Source of the DNA: Desertivirga sp966211215
GTDB taxonomy: Bacteria; Bacteroidota; Bacteroidia; Sphingobacteriales; Sphingobacteriaceae
Reading direction: 5' to 3'
NCBI GenBank assembly: GCA_966211215.1
Contig: CBIHNR010000217.1
Span: forward strand, 1-8,321
Length of the DNA stretch: 8,321 nt
Positions within the stretch are counted from its first letter, which is position 1; each line of letters starts with the position of its first letter. The notes beneath the pieces were generated by a model. That model was not told the origin of the DNA and made no database searches. It was given only the letters and a program-made list of their open reading frames with translations. Shown one piece after another: positions 1 through 7,359 of this stretch. A program made the translations under genes and the position numbers.

Positions 1-43
1 CACATCCCAAATGTGGCGCGATACCGGGCTACGCTACACCCCG
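1..43 (-). tRNA. tRNA-Pro (anticodon UGG), 5' part, cut by window edge
   Basis: Read on the minus strand from position 43, the sequence fits tRNA numbering exactly: acceptor strand CGGGGTG, TA at 8-9, D arm GCGT-AGCCCGGTA-TCGC, G26, anticodon stem CCACA with TGTG of the opposite strand visible, and the 7-nt loop TTTGGGA. That loop places anticodon TGG at positions 9-7, so the tRNA reads proline CCN codons. It has the AGCCCGGTA D-loop and TTTGGGA anticodon loop I know from bacterial tRNA-Pro. The last anticodon-stem base, variable loop, T arm and 3' acceptor strand lie beyond the left edge. The fourth D-stem pair (13-22) is a U-U mismatch. The only other identity I considered was a pseudogene, which the visible half does not suggest. 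Confidence 0.88.
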
Positions 44-157
44 ATCGGTATCTTTTGTTTCCCTGAGGGAGCGCAAAGTAACGGTTTTTATTCTGTTATT
101 AAAAGATAAATTTTAAAGTTTTTTTCAGCTGATTTTTAGCCAGACTTAGAAGCAATT

Positions 158-288
158 TCCCCTTAAAAACTCTGATGGCTTTCGGTCCATCTATTTATCC
201 CCTTTGCAGCGGTGCAAATATAGGAAAAATCCCCTTACAGCAAATCCCGGGCAATTTTTCTTATACTTTTTACTGAAAGCTCCCCTTA
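158..288. repeat. Four short direct repeats TCCCCTT (AAGGGGA on minus strand)
   Basis: The heptamer TCCCCTT occurs at 158-164, 198-204, 230-236 and 281-287. Three of the four extend to TCCCCTTA, and the first and last share CCCCTTAAxAACT (159-171 and 282-294). One copy sits in the spacer between the -33 and -7 boxes of the promoter candidate. Another lies at or just after the predicted start site. That is more often than expected by chance in 131 bp, and a protein-binding array is possible, but nothing in the window identifies a binding factor. Confidence 0.45.
215..244 (-). promoter_or_regulatory. Candidate Bacteroidetes-type promoter reading toward tRNA-Pro
   Basis: On the minus strand, TTTG (244-241) is followed after 18 nt by TATATTTG (222-215). 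This matches the primary sigma consensus known for Bacteroidetes, TTTG at -33 and TAnnTTTG at -7, with a spacing close to the usual one. Transcription would start near 208 and run left, giving a leader of about 165 nt before the tRNA-Pro 5' end. A nearer but weaker -7-like TTACTTTG (81-74) has no matching -33 element, but it would start about 23 nt before the tRNA. Which one is used cannot be told from sequence alone. Confidence 0.5.
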
Positions 289-349
289 AGAACTGGTAAT
301 CAAAAACTTATTTTTATACAAAAACACTACCACGCCAAAATTTCTCATA

Positions 350-1660
350 TCAGGCTATAAATTTTCCATTAATAATAGTGCCTAATAATGCTGAAGTGCC
401 CCCGGTATACACAATTGCGGAGAGTAAAAACTCAAAACCGGCCTGGGCCAAAACCGGATGCCGAAGATCGTAAATGGCGCTATCAAAGGCTTTTCCCACC
501 TCAAAATAATTGCTGACAGTTTCGCCCATAGCCCTTCTTCCGGAGTTAAAAGCAATTTCGATCATGTGTGATGCCCCGTCGTTAAAGGTGTTTCTTTTGT
601 GGCTGATTAACCGTTGGGTATAGTCGAGCCACCTTAAATCCTCCAAAGGGTTAAGGCTGATATGGCTATCACTGCCTATAGCCCAGGCCCCCTGGAAGCG
701 TGTATAATCCCTTAAGGGAAAAATGCCGTCACCCAAATTGGCTTCGGTGCCGGGGCACAGAATAACATTTGCACCAGATTCTGCCAGCCCCTTGGTTTCC
801 CTTTCATTCATGTGGGTGCAATGCACGATATTGAACCTCTGCCCTACTTCCATACTGTTTAATAGCCATTCCACTGGTCGCTGTCCCGTGAAATTGATAC
901 AATCCTCAACTTCCTTCAGTTGCTCGGCGGCATGCAAGTGGAAGGGTAATTCTAACGGAGCATTTGTATAAGTAGTAATAATGTCTTCGGCATTTACTGC
1001 ACGAAGAGAATGTACACCAAAACCGAGGCTTGCATGTTTATATTTTGAAACCGCAGCTTTGCTACTTTCCAGTAACCTGAAATACTCATCAACATTTTTC
1101 GAAATAAACCTGGATTGCCGTGCCAGTGGCTCGTGCCCGAAATTACTTTTCTGATAAAATATAGGGATCAGGGTAATTTTTATACCGGCTTCAGCAGCAG
1201 CTTCAACCAGGCTTTCTCCCATCTCGGCGAGATTGGAATAGGGTCTTCCGTTCTTATCGTGATGGAGATAATGAAATTCGGCAACATGAGTGTAACCGTT
1301 TTTTAGCATTTGCAGATACAGCTTTAAGGCTATGGATTTCATTTCCGGGGGATTATAAGACAGGGCACATTCGTACATCTGTTCTCTCCATGACCAAAAA
1401 TCATCTCTTGTTCCCGCCGGATGCTTTTCTGCTTTGCCAACCATTCCATATTGAAAGGCGTGTGAATGGGCATTGTAAAAACCCGGCAGAGCTGCGCCAT
1501 CAATGGCTTCTATAGGCGAATCATTTAAGGGTTTTTCTGAAGACAGATATTGAATCAAGCCATTCTGATCCATGCCAATATACGCAGGTGAAAGCCAGCC
1601 TTCTTTTAATAAAAGGCAGCTAAATTTATAATAGCCGATAATTTCTTCCTTAATCTGCAT
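350..1660 (-). CDS. hutF: Formimidoylglutamate deiminase (HutF), amidohydrolase family
   Basis: This 436-residue zinc amidohydrolase should convert N-formimidoyl-L-glutamate to N-formyl-L-glutamate and ammonia in the cytoplasm, the fourth step of histidine breakdown. Visible motifs are NAHSHAFQ with the HxH metal pair (H65, H67), the HutF-typical EFHYLHHD (128-135), HLHAAEQ with metal ligand H243 and E246, H280 in HCTHM, TEANLGDGIFP, and D331 in GSDSH. The spacing of H243, E246, H280 and D331 equals that of Pseudomonas aeruginosa HutF H232, E235, H269 and D320 as I recall them. Length is about normal for the family. The ATG lies inside the end of hutG (11-nt overlap), which points to translational coupling. 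No clear ribosome binding site precedes it. HutF uses the N-formylglutamate made here as substrate for its upstream neighbour HutG. The only close alternative is another deaminase of the same superfamily, which the EFHYLHHD block and operon context make unlikely. Confidence 0.95.
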   Translation of the reverse strand: MQIKEEIIGYYKFSCLLLKEGWLSPAYIGMDQNGLIQYLSSEKPLNDSPIEAIDGAALPGFYNAHSHAFQYGMVGKAEKHPAGTRDDFWSWREQMYECALSYNPPEMKSIALKLYLQMLKNGYTHVAEFHYLHHDKNGRPYSNLAEMGESLVEAAAEAGIKITLIPIFYQKSNFGHEPLARQSRFISKNVDEYFRLLESSKAAVSKYKHASLGFGVHSLRAVNAEDIITTYTNAPLELPFHLHAAEQLKEVEDCINFTGQRPVEWLLNSMEVGQRFNIVHCTHMNERETKGLAESGANVILCPGTEANLGDGIFPLRDYTRFQGAWAIGSDSHISLNPLEDLRWLDYTQRLISHKRNTFNDGASHMIEIAFNSGRRAMGETVSNYFEVGKAFDSAIYDLRHPVLAQAGFEFLLSAIVYTGGTSALLGTIINGKFIA

Positions 1661-2453
1661 TCAAAAGATCATTTAAATCTGATAGGGTTTTAATCAGGCT
1701 TTCCTGAATTATCGCAGCCTTTTGAGGGCTATAAACAGTTTCATTATCGGCCATGTAAATATCCTTAGCCATTTCAAGCTGCAAAGCGTAAATGTTTTGT
1801 GCGGGGCGGCCATATTCCCGGGTGATATATCCTCCCCTAAATGGGTAATTCTGAGTAAGTTCAAAATTACTGGCAGATAAGCCGTTGAATGCAGTGCTGA
1901 TGACATCTGCAGGTGCCGAGGTTCCATCTGCGCTTCCTAAAATAAGGCTGGGGAATGGGTTTTCGCTGATGGATGGAACCATCCTTCGTATCGAATGGCA
2001 ATCCCAGATAAGCGCTTTCCCGAATTTCCTTTTTATAGCTTCTGCGGTTTCCCGGAGTTTTAAATGATAAGGATTGAAGTATAGAGTTTTTCTTCTTGCA
2101 ACTTCTCCCGCAGCAATCTGGCTTCTTTCGTCCTTATAAATTCTACGGCCTAAGAAATCTGTGCAGGGGCATAAATCGGTTATCACCCGGCCATCATTAT
2201 ACAAAGGAGAGTTATCGGGATTCCGGTTAAGGTCAATCACCCAGCGGTTAACCACAGAAGTGATTACCAGAACTCCCAGTTTTTTGGCAAAGGAATATAG
2301 TTCATCCACAAACCAGTCGGTATCATCAGGAGGCAGCATCTCTGGTTTCAGCTCCGTCAAAATATCTGCTGGAATTTCAGTTCCGCAATGCGGGATGCTA
2401 AGAATAATGGGCGAAGTTATTTCGGCCGGTTCTATGAGTCTGAAAACCTCCAT
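1650..2453 (-). CDS. hutG: N-formylglutamate deformylase (N-formylglutamate amidohydrolase)
   Basis: This 267-residue enzyme of the N-formylglutamate amidohydrolase family hydrolyses N-formyl-L-glutamate to glutamate and formate, the last step of the pathway. Family features visible are SIPHCGTEIP (19-28), DDTDWFVDELY (43-53), the VIDLNRNPDN block (72-81), YFNPYH (125-130), WDCHS (150-154) and FRGGYITREYG (205-215). Histidines at 22 and 153 and acidic residues in these blocks are probable metal or catalytic residues, by analogy only. The name hutG is used in other bacteria for formimidoylglutamase of the ureohydrolase (arginase) family. This protein lacks ureohydrolase motifs, so the deformylase meaning applies. 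It starts 8 nt after hutU stops and overlaps hutF by 11 nt (ATGCAGATTAA), so the last two steps are encoded back to back in reversed order. Length is typical and nothing appears truncated. Confidence 0.94.
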   Translation of the reverse strand: MEVFRLIEPAEITSPIILSIPHCGTEIPADILTELKPEMLPPDDTDWFVDELYSFAKKLGVLVITSVVNRWVIDLNRNPDNSPLYNDGRVITDLCPCTDFLGRRIYKDERSQIAAGEVARRKTLYFNPYHLKLRETAEAIKRKFGKALIWDCHSIRRMVPSISENPFPSLILGSADGTSAPADVISTAFNGLSASNFELTQNYPFRGGYITREYGRPAQNIYALQLEMAKDIYMADNETVYSPQKAAIIQESLIKTLSDLNDLLNAD

Positions 2454-2461
2454 AAGCTGTA

Positions 2462-4462
2462 CTAAAACAAACCGTTAATTAAATCATCATCTACCAGGTT
2501 TGGCAAAGTAACTTGCAGCAACGGAGACCTTTCCATCTCTCGTTTAATGGCAAATAAAGCTTCCTTATTTCGCGCCCAGCTTCTCCTTGCAATTCCGTTA
2601 TTGACATCGAAAAAGAGCATATCTTTTAATTTTTTATCTGCTTCTTCTGATCCATCCAGCACCAATCCAAAACCACCATTCATTACCTCTCCCCAACCTA
2701 CCCCACCGCCATTGTGCAAAGACACCCAGGTAGCACCCCGAAAACTGTCGCCAATTACATTATGGATGGACATGTCGGCGGTATATTTGCTGCCATCATA
2801 GATGTTACTTGTTTCCCGATAGGGCGAGTCGGTGCCGCTTACGTCGTGATGGTCACGGCCAAGTACTACCGGAGCAGACAGCTTGCCTGAACGGATTGCC
2901 TTATTAAACTGCTCCGCGATTTTTACCCTGCCTTCTGCGTCAGTGTACAAGATTCTTGCCTGCGATCCCACAACCAGATTATTCCGCTGAGCTTGTTCAA
3001 TCCATTTAATATTATCCGTAAGCTGCTGCGTGATTTCCGCCGGCGATTCAGACTGAATCTGCTTAAGCACATCGAGGGCAATCTTATCGGTTAATGCCAG
3101 GTCCTGCGTTTTGCCGGAAGTACAAACCCAGCGGAAAGGGCCGAAACCATAGTCAAAACACATTGGCCCTAAAATATCCTGCACATATGATGGGTATTTA
3201 AAATCAATGTTATTGGCTGCCATTACCTCTGCCCCTGCCCGGGCGGCTTCAAGTAAAAAGGCATTTCCATAGTCGAAAAAATAGGTACCCCGGCTGGTAT
3301 GCTTGTTTATTGCTACCACTTGCCTTCTAAGTGATTCCTGAACTTTCTCTTTAAACAAGGCGGGATTTTGGGACATTAGCTGGTTTGATTCTTCAAACGA
3401 CAGCCCCACAGGGTAGTATCCTCCCGACCAGGGATTATGCAAAGAAGTTTGGTCTGAGCCTATTTCGACAGATATTTCTTCCTCCGCAAAGTGCTCCCAA
3501 ACATCAACCACATTGCCTACAAAGGCCAAAGAAACGCATTGCTGTTGCTCTTTTGCGACTTTGGTACGAGCTACCAGCTTCTCCATATCATCAATAATCT
3601 CATCTACCCAGCCTTGTTCGAATCTTTTTTGGGCGGCTTTTGGATTAATTTCCGCACAAACTGTAATGCAGCCCGCAATATTTCCGGCTTTGGGTTGGGC
3701 TCCACTCATTCCGCCCAGGCCGGAGGTTAGGAATATTTTTCCTGCTGGCGAACTGGCCGTCCCTAAGCGTTTCCGAAAGGCATTCATTACAGTTATGGTA
3801 GTGCCGTGAACAATTCCCTGCGGCCCTATATACATCCAGGATCCGGCAGTCATTTGTCCGTATTGAGTTACCCCGAGGGCGTTGAAGCGTTCCAGGTCGT
3901 CGGGCTTGGAGTAATTTGGAACCATTATCCCGTTACTGATCACAACCCGGGGAGCCTGTGGCCCGGAGGGGAATAAGCCGAGCGGGTGCCCACTGTAGAT
4001 ATGCAAGGTTTGCTGTTCTGTAAGTTCCGACAAATATTTCATCACCAGAAGGTACTGTGCCCAATTTTGAAAAACGCTGCCATTTCCTCCGTAGGTAATT
4101 AGTTCATGCGGATGCTGGGCTACTGCGGGATCCAGGTTGTTTTGGATCATCAGCATCATACAGGCTGCATGCAGGCATCTCGCCGGGTACTCGTTTACTG
4201 ACCGGGCATACATCTGGTAGTCAGGGCGAAAACGGTACATGTAAATTCTCCCGCAGGTTTCCAGCTCCTCCAAAAATTCTGTTGCCAGAATCGCATGCCA
4301 GTCCTTCGGGAAATACCTTAAGGCGTTAGAAACGCTCAGTTTCTTTTCATCACGGCTGAGTATATCTTTTCTTTTTGGCGCATGGCTGATGGTTTTATCG
4401 TAGGGCTTTGTAGGAGGCAGTACCTGCGGAATACCTTGCTGAATTTCGAGTTTGAAGTCCAT
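2462..4462 (-). CDS. hutU: Urocanate hydratase (urocanase), long form
   Basis: This enzyme uses tightly bound NAD+ as an electrophile to hydrate urocanate to 4-imidazolone-5-propionate, step two of the pathway. Recognisable blocks are YGGNG (124-128), GLGGMSGAQ (248-256, the Gly-rich NAD region), DQTSLHNPWSGGYYP (337-351), FGPFRWVCTSG (440-450) with the conserved cysteine C447, LGRDHHDVSGTDSPYRET (534-551) and the C-terminal SLHNGGGVGWGE (581-592). At 666 residues it is about 110 longer than the roughly 555-residue Pseudomonas and Bacillus enzymes and close to animal urocanases. The PROSITE-type signature FQGLPARICW is replaced here by FGPFRWVC. It is the longest gene of the operon. It follows hutI after 74 nt, the largest gap within the operon. 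The ATG used gives MDFKLEIQQG; no Shine-Dalgarno sequence is evident and no better upstream start is seen. Confidence 0.96.
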   Translation of the reverse strand: MDFKLEIQQGIPQVLPPTKPYDKTISHAPKRKDILSRDEKKLSVSNALRYFPKDWHAILATEFLEELETCGRIYMYRFRPDYQMYARSVNEYPARCLHAACMMLMIQNNLDPAVAQHPHELITYGGNGSVFQNWAQYLLVMKYLSELTEQQTLHIYSGHPLGLFPSGPQAPRVVISNGIMVPNYSKPDDLERFNALGVTQYGQMTAGSWMYIGPQGIVHGTTITVMNAFRKRLGTASSPAGKIFLTSGLGGMSGAQPKAGNIAGCITVCAEINPKAAQKRFEQGWVDEIIDDMEKLVARTKVAKEQQQCVSLAFVGNVVDVWEHFAEEEISVEIGSDQTSLHNPWSGGYYPVGLSFEESNQLMSQNPALFKEKVQESLRRQVVAINKHTSRGTYFFDYGNAFLLEAARAGAEVMAANNIDFKYPSYVQDILGPMCFDYGFGPFRWVCTSGKTQDLALTDKIALDVLKQIQSESPAEITQQLTDNIKWIEQAQRNNLVVGSQARILYTDAEGRVKIAEQFNKAIRSGKLSAPVVLGRDHHDVSGTDSPYRETSNIYDGSKYTADMSIHNVIGDSFRGATWVSLHNGGGVGWGEVMNGGFGLVLDGSEEADKKLKDMLFFDVNNGIARRSWARNKEALFAIKREMERSPLLQVTLPNLVDDDLINGLF

Positions 4463-4536
4463 TTTTAGAGTAAGTTAAGCAACAATATCAGGAGTGAAAG
4501 CCATCACTTTTTTCATCACATTATATTATAAAAATA

Positions 4537-5781
4537 TTAGAAAACTCTTTTGCCTAACTTCCAAACCTGTGCCGGCTTCAGCTTTCCTTGCAGATAAAGG
4601 ATTTCCCTATAATCACGTCCCTGGAACAACACAAAATCTGCGAGGCAATCAGGTGCAAGCCTACCCCTGTTCACAAGCCCCAGGGCAGCAGCGGCTCTGA
4701 AAGTAATTCCGGCAAAAACCTCAACATCCGACAACTTTTCAAACACACCCAACAGGGCTGCCAAAGTGAGCAGATCGCCCATTGGTGCAGTGCCAGGATT
4801 CCAGTCGCTGGCAATAGCAAGGCTTGCTCCCCTGTCCAATAAGCGGCGGGCAGGGGCAAAGCGACAACCCAATCCAACGGAGGCGCCGGGTAAAACAACT
4901 GCAGCTGTTGGGCTATCTGACAACAAGGCAATCTCCTTATTGGTACTCGCCTCCAGGTGGTCGGCACTTAAGGCGCCAAGCTGTACAGCAAGGGCACTTC
5001 CTCCTGTGCTGAACTGATCGGCATGTATTGTGATACCAAAGCCTTTTTGCCTTGCCTGTATTAAATAAGATTCTGCTTCGAGCAACGAAAAAGCCCCTTT
5101 TTCCACAAAAATGTCTACCCGATTGCTAAGCTTTTCTTCCCGTACCTGGGGCAGCAAGTTTTGTAAAATGTCCAGAAGATACTCACTTGAGCTTCCCGGA
5201 AAATCTTTTGGCATAGTATGCGCTGCCAGGCAGGTGCTTATCAAACTGGCCTTCGTATGCGCTTTGGCATTTTGAATGGCACGCAGCAGCTTTAGCTCTT
5301 CATTTACCGAAAGCCCATAGCCACTTTTAACTTCAATGGTGGTAACACCCTCTTGTAAGTGCCTGTTTGCCCGTTGTGCAACTAAGTCAGTTAGTTGCTC
5401 TTGTTTCGCTTCGCGGGTGTGACTTACCGTGTCCCATATGCCTCCGCCTGCAGCTGCAATTTCCAGGTAGCTCTTACCTTCGTTTCGCAGGGCGTAATCA
5501 GCCGAACGGGAACCCGCAAAACAGATGTGGGTATGTGCATCAACGAAACCGGGCAAACAAATAAAATCCTCCTCGATAACAGTAAAAACGGCGTTTAATT
5601 CAATGGCTGACTTCTTCAAATCGTCATACCGGCCGATTTTGTGTATCAGGTTTCCTTTTAATAAGATGCCGGCCTGAGATAAGGGTTTCAGTAGGCTACC
5701 CGGAAGCGGGCCATTAAGAGGTAATCCCGTTAGGCTTATTAGCTGGGTAATTGGGCCGATAAATGAAAAATCGTTTTCCAT
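4537..5781 (-). CDS. hutI: Imidazolonepropionase (HutI)
   Basis: This 414-residue metal-dependent amidohydrolase opens the ring of 4-imidazolone-5-propionate to give N-formimidoyl-L-glutamate, step three of the pathway. The sequence shows the HxH metal pair in FVDAHTHICFAG (H83, H85), the substrate-binding GGGIWDTV (112-119), EVKSGYGL (150-157), HTMPKDF (188-194), HADQFS with metal ligand H253, ADHLE with H275, and ASDWNPGTAP with D326 and N328. The residue after HAD is Gln, where the Bacillus enzyme, as I recall it, has Glu; both occur in the family. Length matches HutI elsewhere (about 400-420). It starts 6 nt after hutH stops, so the two are almost certainly co-translated. Other cyclic amidohydrolases share HxH and the late Asp, but the GGGIW and NPG blocks and the operon position settle the identity. 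Confidence 0.96.
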   Translation of the reverse strand: MENDFSFIGPITQLISLTGLPLNGPLPGSLLKPLSQAGILLKGNLIHKIGRYDDLKKSAIELNAVFTVIEEDFICLPGFVDAHTHICFAGSRSADYALRNEGKSYLEIAAAGGGIWDTVSHTREAKQEQLTDLVAQRANRHLQEGVTTIEVKSGYGLSVNEELKLLRAIQNAKAHTKASLISTCLAAHTMPKDFPGSSSEYLLDILQNLLPQVREEKLSNRVDIFVEKGAFSLLEAESYLIQARQKGFGITIHADQFSTGGSALAVQLGALSADHLEASTNKEIALLSDSPTAAVVLPGASVGLGCRFAPARRLLDRGASLAIASDWNPGTAPMGDLLTLAALLGVFEKLSDVEVFAGITFRAAAALGLVNRGRLAPDCLADFVLFQGRDYREILYLQGKLKPAQVWKLGKRVF

Positions 5782-5787
5782 AATAAA

Positions 5788-7359
5788 TCAATACTCGTTA
5801 AACTCCTGGTAATGAATGCCCGAAAAAACGTTCCTCCTTGTGGCGGAAAAATCTTCGGCAACAGAAATAAGGCTGCCATTTTTTACCAGGCTTATAGCCT
5901 CCTGCATCATTCCATACAATAGCTGATCGCCTTCTACATGGGGAATTTTAGATCTTACAAAATCATAGACTCCCGAAAGAACAGCACCAGGCCTAAGAGG
6001 CGAATGGAAATCAATAGCCTGCGCTGCGCAAAAAAGTTCTATTCCCAGAATATCTTCTACATTATTAATCACTTGCAGAATTTTCCTTCCACTGATGGAG
6101 CCCATGCTCACATGGTCCTCTTGTCCCAGCGAAGTTGGAATACTATCCGCACTTGCCGGAAAGCACAGTCCCTTATTTTCGCTGGCAAGCGCTGCCGAAG
6201 TGTATTGAAGTATCATGAAGCCAGAGTTTAAGCCTATTTCCTTCATAAGCAGTTTAGGCACTCCGGCCACGAGCCCTTCCAACGAAAGATAAATCCTGCG
6301 GTCGGAGATGTTGCCAAGCTCTGATGCTGCCAGGCAAGCATAGTCCAATGGTAGCGCTAAGGGCTGTCCGTGGAAATTACCGCCGCTTATGGTATGATCT
6401 CTACTAAATATTATCGGGTTATCTGTTACCGAGTTTAACTCGACCTGAAGCATTTCTTTGAGGTGCAGCCAGGCATTCCATGAAGCACCATGAACCTGTG
6501 GAATGCAACGCAGAGAATATGGGTCTTGCACGCGGGTACGATTTTCGTGGGACTTTACAATCTCGGAATCTTCCAAAAGATTCGAAATCACGTTGGCGAC
6601 ATATTGATTCCCTTTATAGGGCCTTAATTGATGAAGTTCAGGGCTGAAAGGTTTTACCGAACCCAGCAAGCCTTCCAGCATCATTGCCGAAATGATAAGT
6701 GAATTGTTCAGCAGATTATGGAACTTTTCGACCGCCACTGCTGCATGCGCTGCAATGAATTGCGTTCCGTTAATCAGTGCAAGGCCTTCCTTTGGCCCAA
6801 GGATGATTGGCGGCAGGCCGAATTGGCTCAAAAGCTCAGCCGCGTCAATTTCTTCTCCTTTATATTTTACTTTTCCATAGCCTATTAAAGGCAAAAAAAG
6901 ATGTGCAAGTGGAGCCAAATCGCCGGAAGCTCCTACCGAGCCCTGAATGGGCACCAGGGGAATAGCATCTGTTTCGATATGCCACGCAATGCGCTGTAAG
7001 GTGGTTTCCTGTATACCTGAATAGCCTTGTGCCAGGGCGTGCATTTTTAGAATAAGCATTAGCCGGGCTATTTCTGTGTCGGTATAGCCTCCTGTTCCAA
7101 CGGCATGGCTTTTCAGGATATTTTCCTGAAGTTTGCGGGTATCTTCTGCAGAAATCATGGTGGAGCATAAAGGGCCAAAACCAGTATTGATTCCATATAC
7201 TGCCGGCCTTGACACTGCAATGGTTTCAACCGCTTCGCTGCTACGCCTTATTTTTTCAAGAGTTTCGGAGCTTAAAATGCCTTTTATTTCCCCACGGCTG
7301 ATTGCCAGGGCTTTAGCCACTGTGAGAATATCTGCCCCGTAACTGAATTCTTTGTCCAT
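5788..7359 (-). CDS. hutH: Histidine ammonia-lyase (histidase)
   Basis: This first gene of the operon encodes a 523-residue lyase that removes ammonia non-oxidatively from L-histidine to form trans-urocanate. The Ala-Ser-Gly triad that cyclises to the MIO cofactor is at 144-146 within GSVGASGDLAPL. Other active-site positions match the Pseudomonas putida enzyme almost number for number: Y55 in YGINTGFG, N196 in LINGTQ, Q278, Y281 and R284 in QDPYSLRC, F329 in GGNFH and E414 in GQEDHVSM. Length is close to the usual 505-515, with a short C-terminal excess. The family also includes phenylalanine and tyrosine ammonia-lyases and aminomutases. SHE at 270-272, close to the SHx(H/D) selectivity region, and the hut neighbours favour histidine. 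The ATG is preceded by a small imperfect hairpin (7373-7402) and no strong ribosome binding site. Confidence 0.96.
   Translation of the reverse strand: MDKEFSYGADILTVAKALAISRGEIKGILSSETLEKIRRSSEAVETIAVSRPAVYGINTGFGPLCSTMISAEDTRKLQENILKSHAVGTGGYTDTEIARLMLILKMHALAQGYSGIQETTLQRIAWHIETDAIPLVPIQGSVGASGDLAPLAHLFLPLIGYGKVKYKGEEIDAAELLSQFGLPPIILGPKEGLALINGTQFIAAHAAVAVEKFHNLLNNSLIISAMMLEGLLGSVKPFSPELHQLRPYKGNQYVANVISNLLEDSEIVKSHENRTRVQDPYSLRCIPQVHGASWNAWLHLKEMLQVELNSVTDNPIIFSRDHTISGGNFHGQPLALPLDYACLAASELGNISDRRIYLSLEGLVAGVPKLLMKEIGLNSGFMILQYTSAALASENKGLCFPASADSIPTSLGQEDHVSMGSISGRKILQVINNVEDILGIELFCAAQAIDFHSPLRPGAVLSGVYDFVRSKIPHVEGDQLLYGMMQEAISLVKNGSLISVAEDFSATRRNVFSGIHYQEFNEY

Larger units (their letters stand above)
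44..349. other. Intergenic region between tRNA-Pro and the end of hutF
   Basis: These 306 bases hold no convincing open reading frame on either strand. They contain a promoter candidate for the tRNA, four copies of TCCCCTT and a small hairpin (GATGG at 174-178 with CCATC at 187-191). The rest is A+T-rich. No strong rho-independent terminator follows the hutF stop: the best pairing is 5 bp with a 29-nt loop and no U-tract. How the hut transcript ends is therefore unclear. Confidence 0.6.

Noticed and set aside
74..81. TTACTTTG on minus strand as the tRNA-Pro -7 box
   Set aside because: The distance to the tRNA is attractive, but the second base departs from TAnnTTTG and no -33 TTTG is at the right distance, so it is only mentioned as an alternative.
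294..332. Possible terminator after hutF (TGGTA and TACCA arms)
   Set aside because: The stem is only 5 bp, the loop is 29 nt and no U-run follows on the minus strand.
1709..1927. Minus-strand open frame inside hutG in another frame
   Set aside because: It is contained in hutG, whose reading frame carries the conserved WDCHS and RGGYITREYG blocks.
4493..4514. Plus-strand hairpin AGTGA/TCACT followed by T6, like a terminator
   Set aside because: The stem is short and A+T-rich, and no plus-strand gene lies upstream to be terminated.
4588..5017. Overlapping open frames on both strands within hutI
   Set aside because: They fall wholly inside a full-length gene with all imidazolonepropionase motifs; their products are low in recognisable structure.
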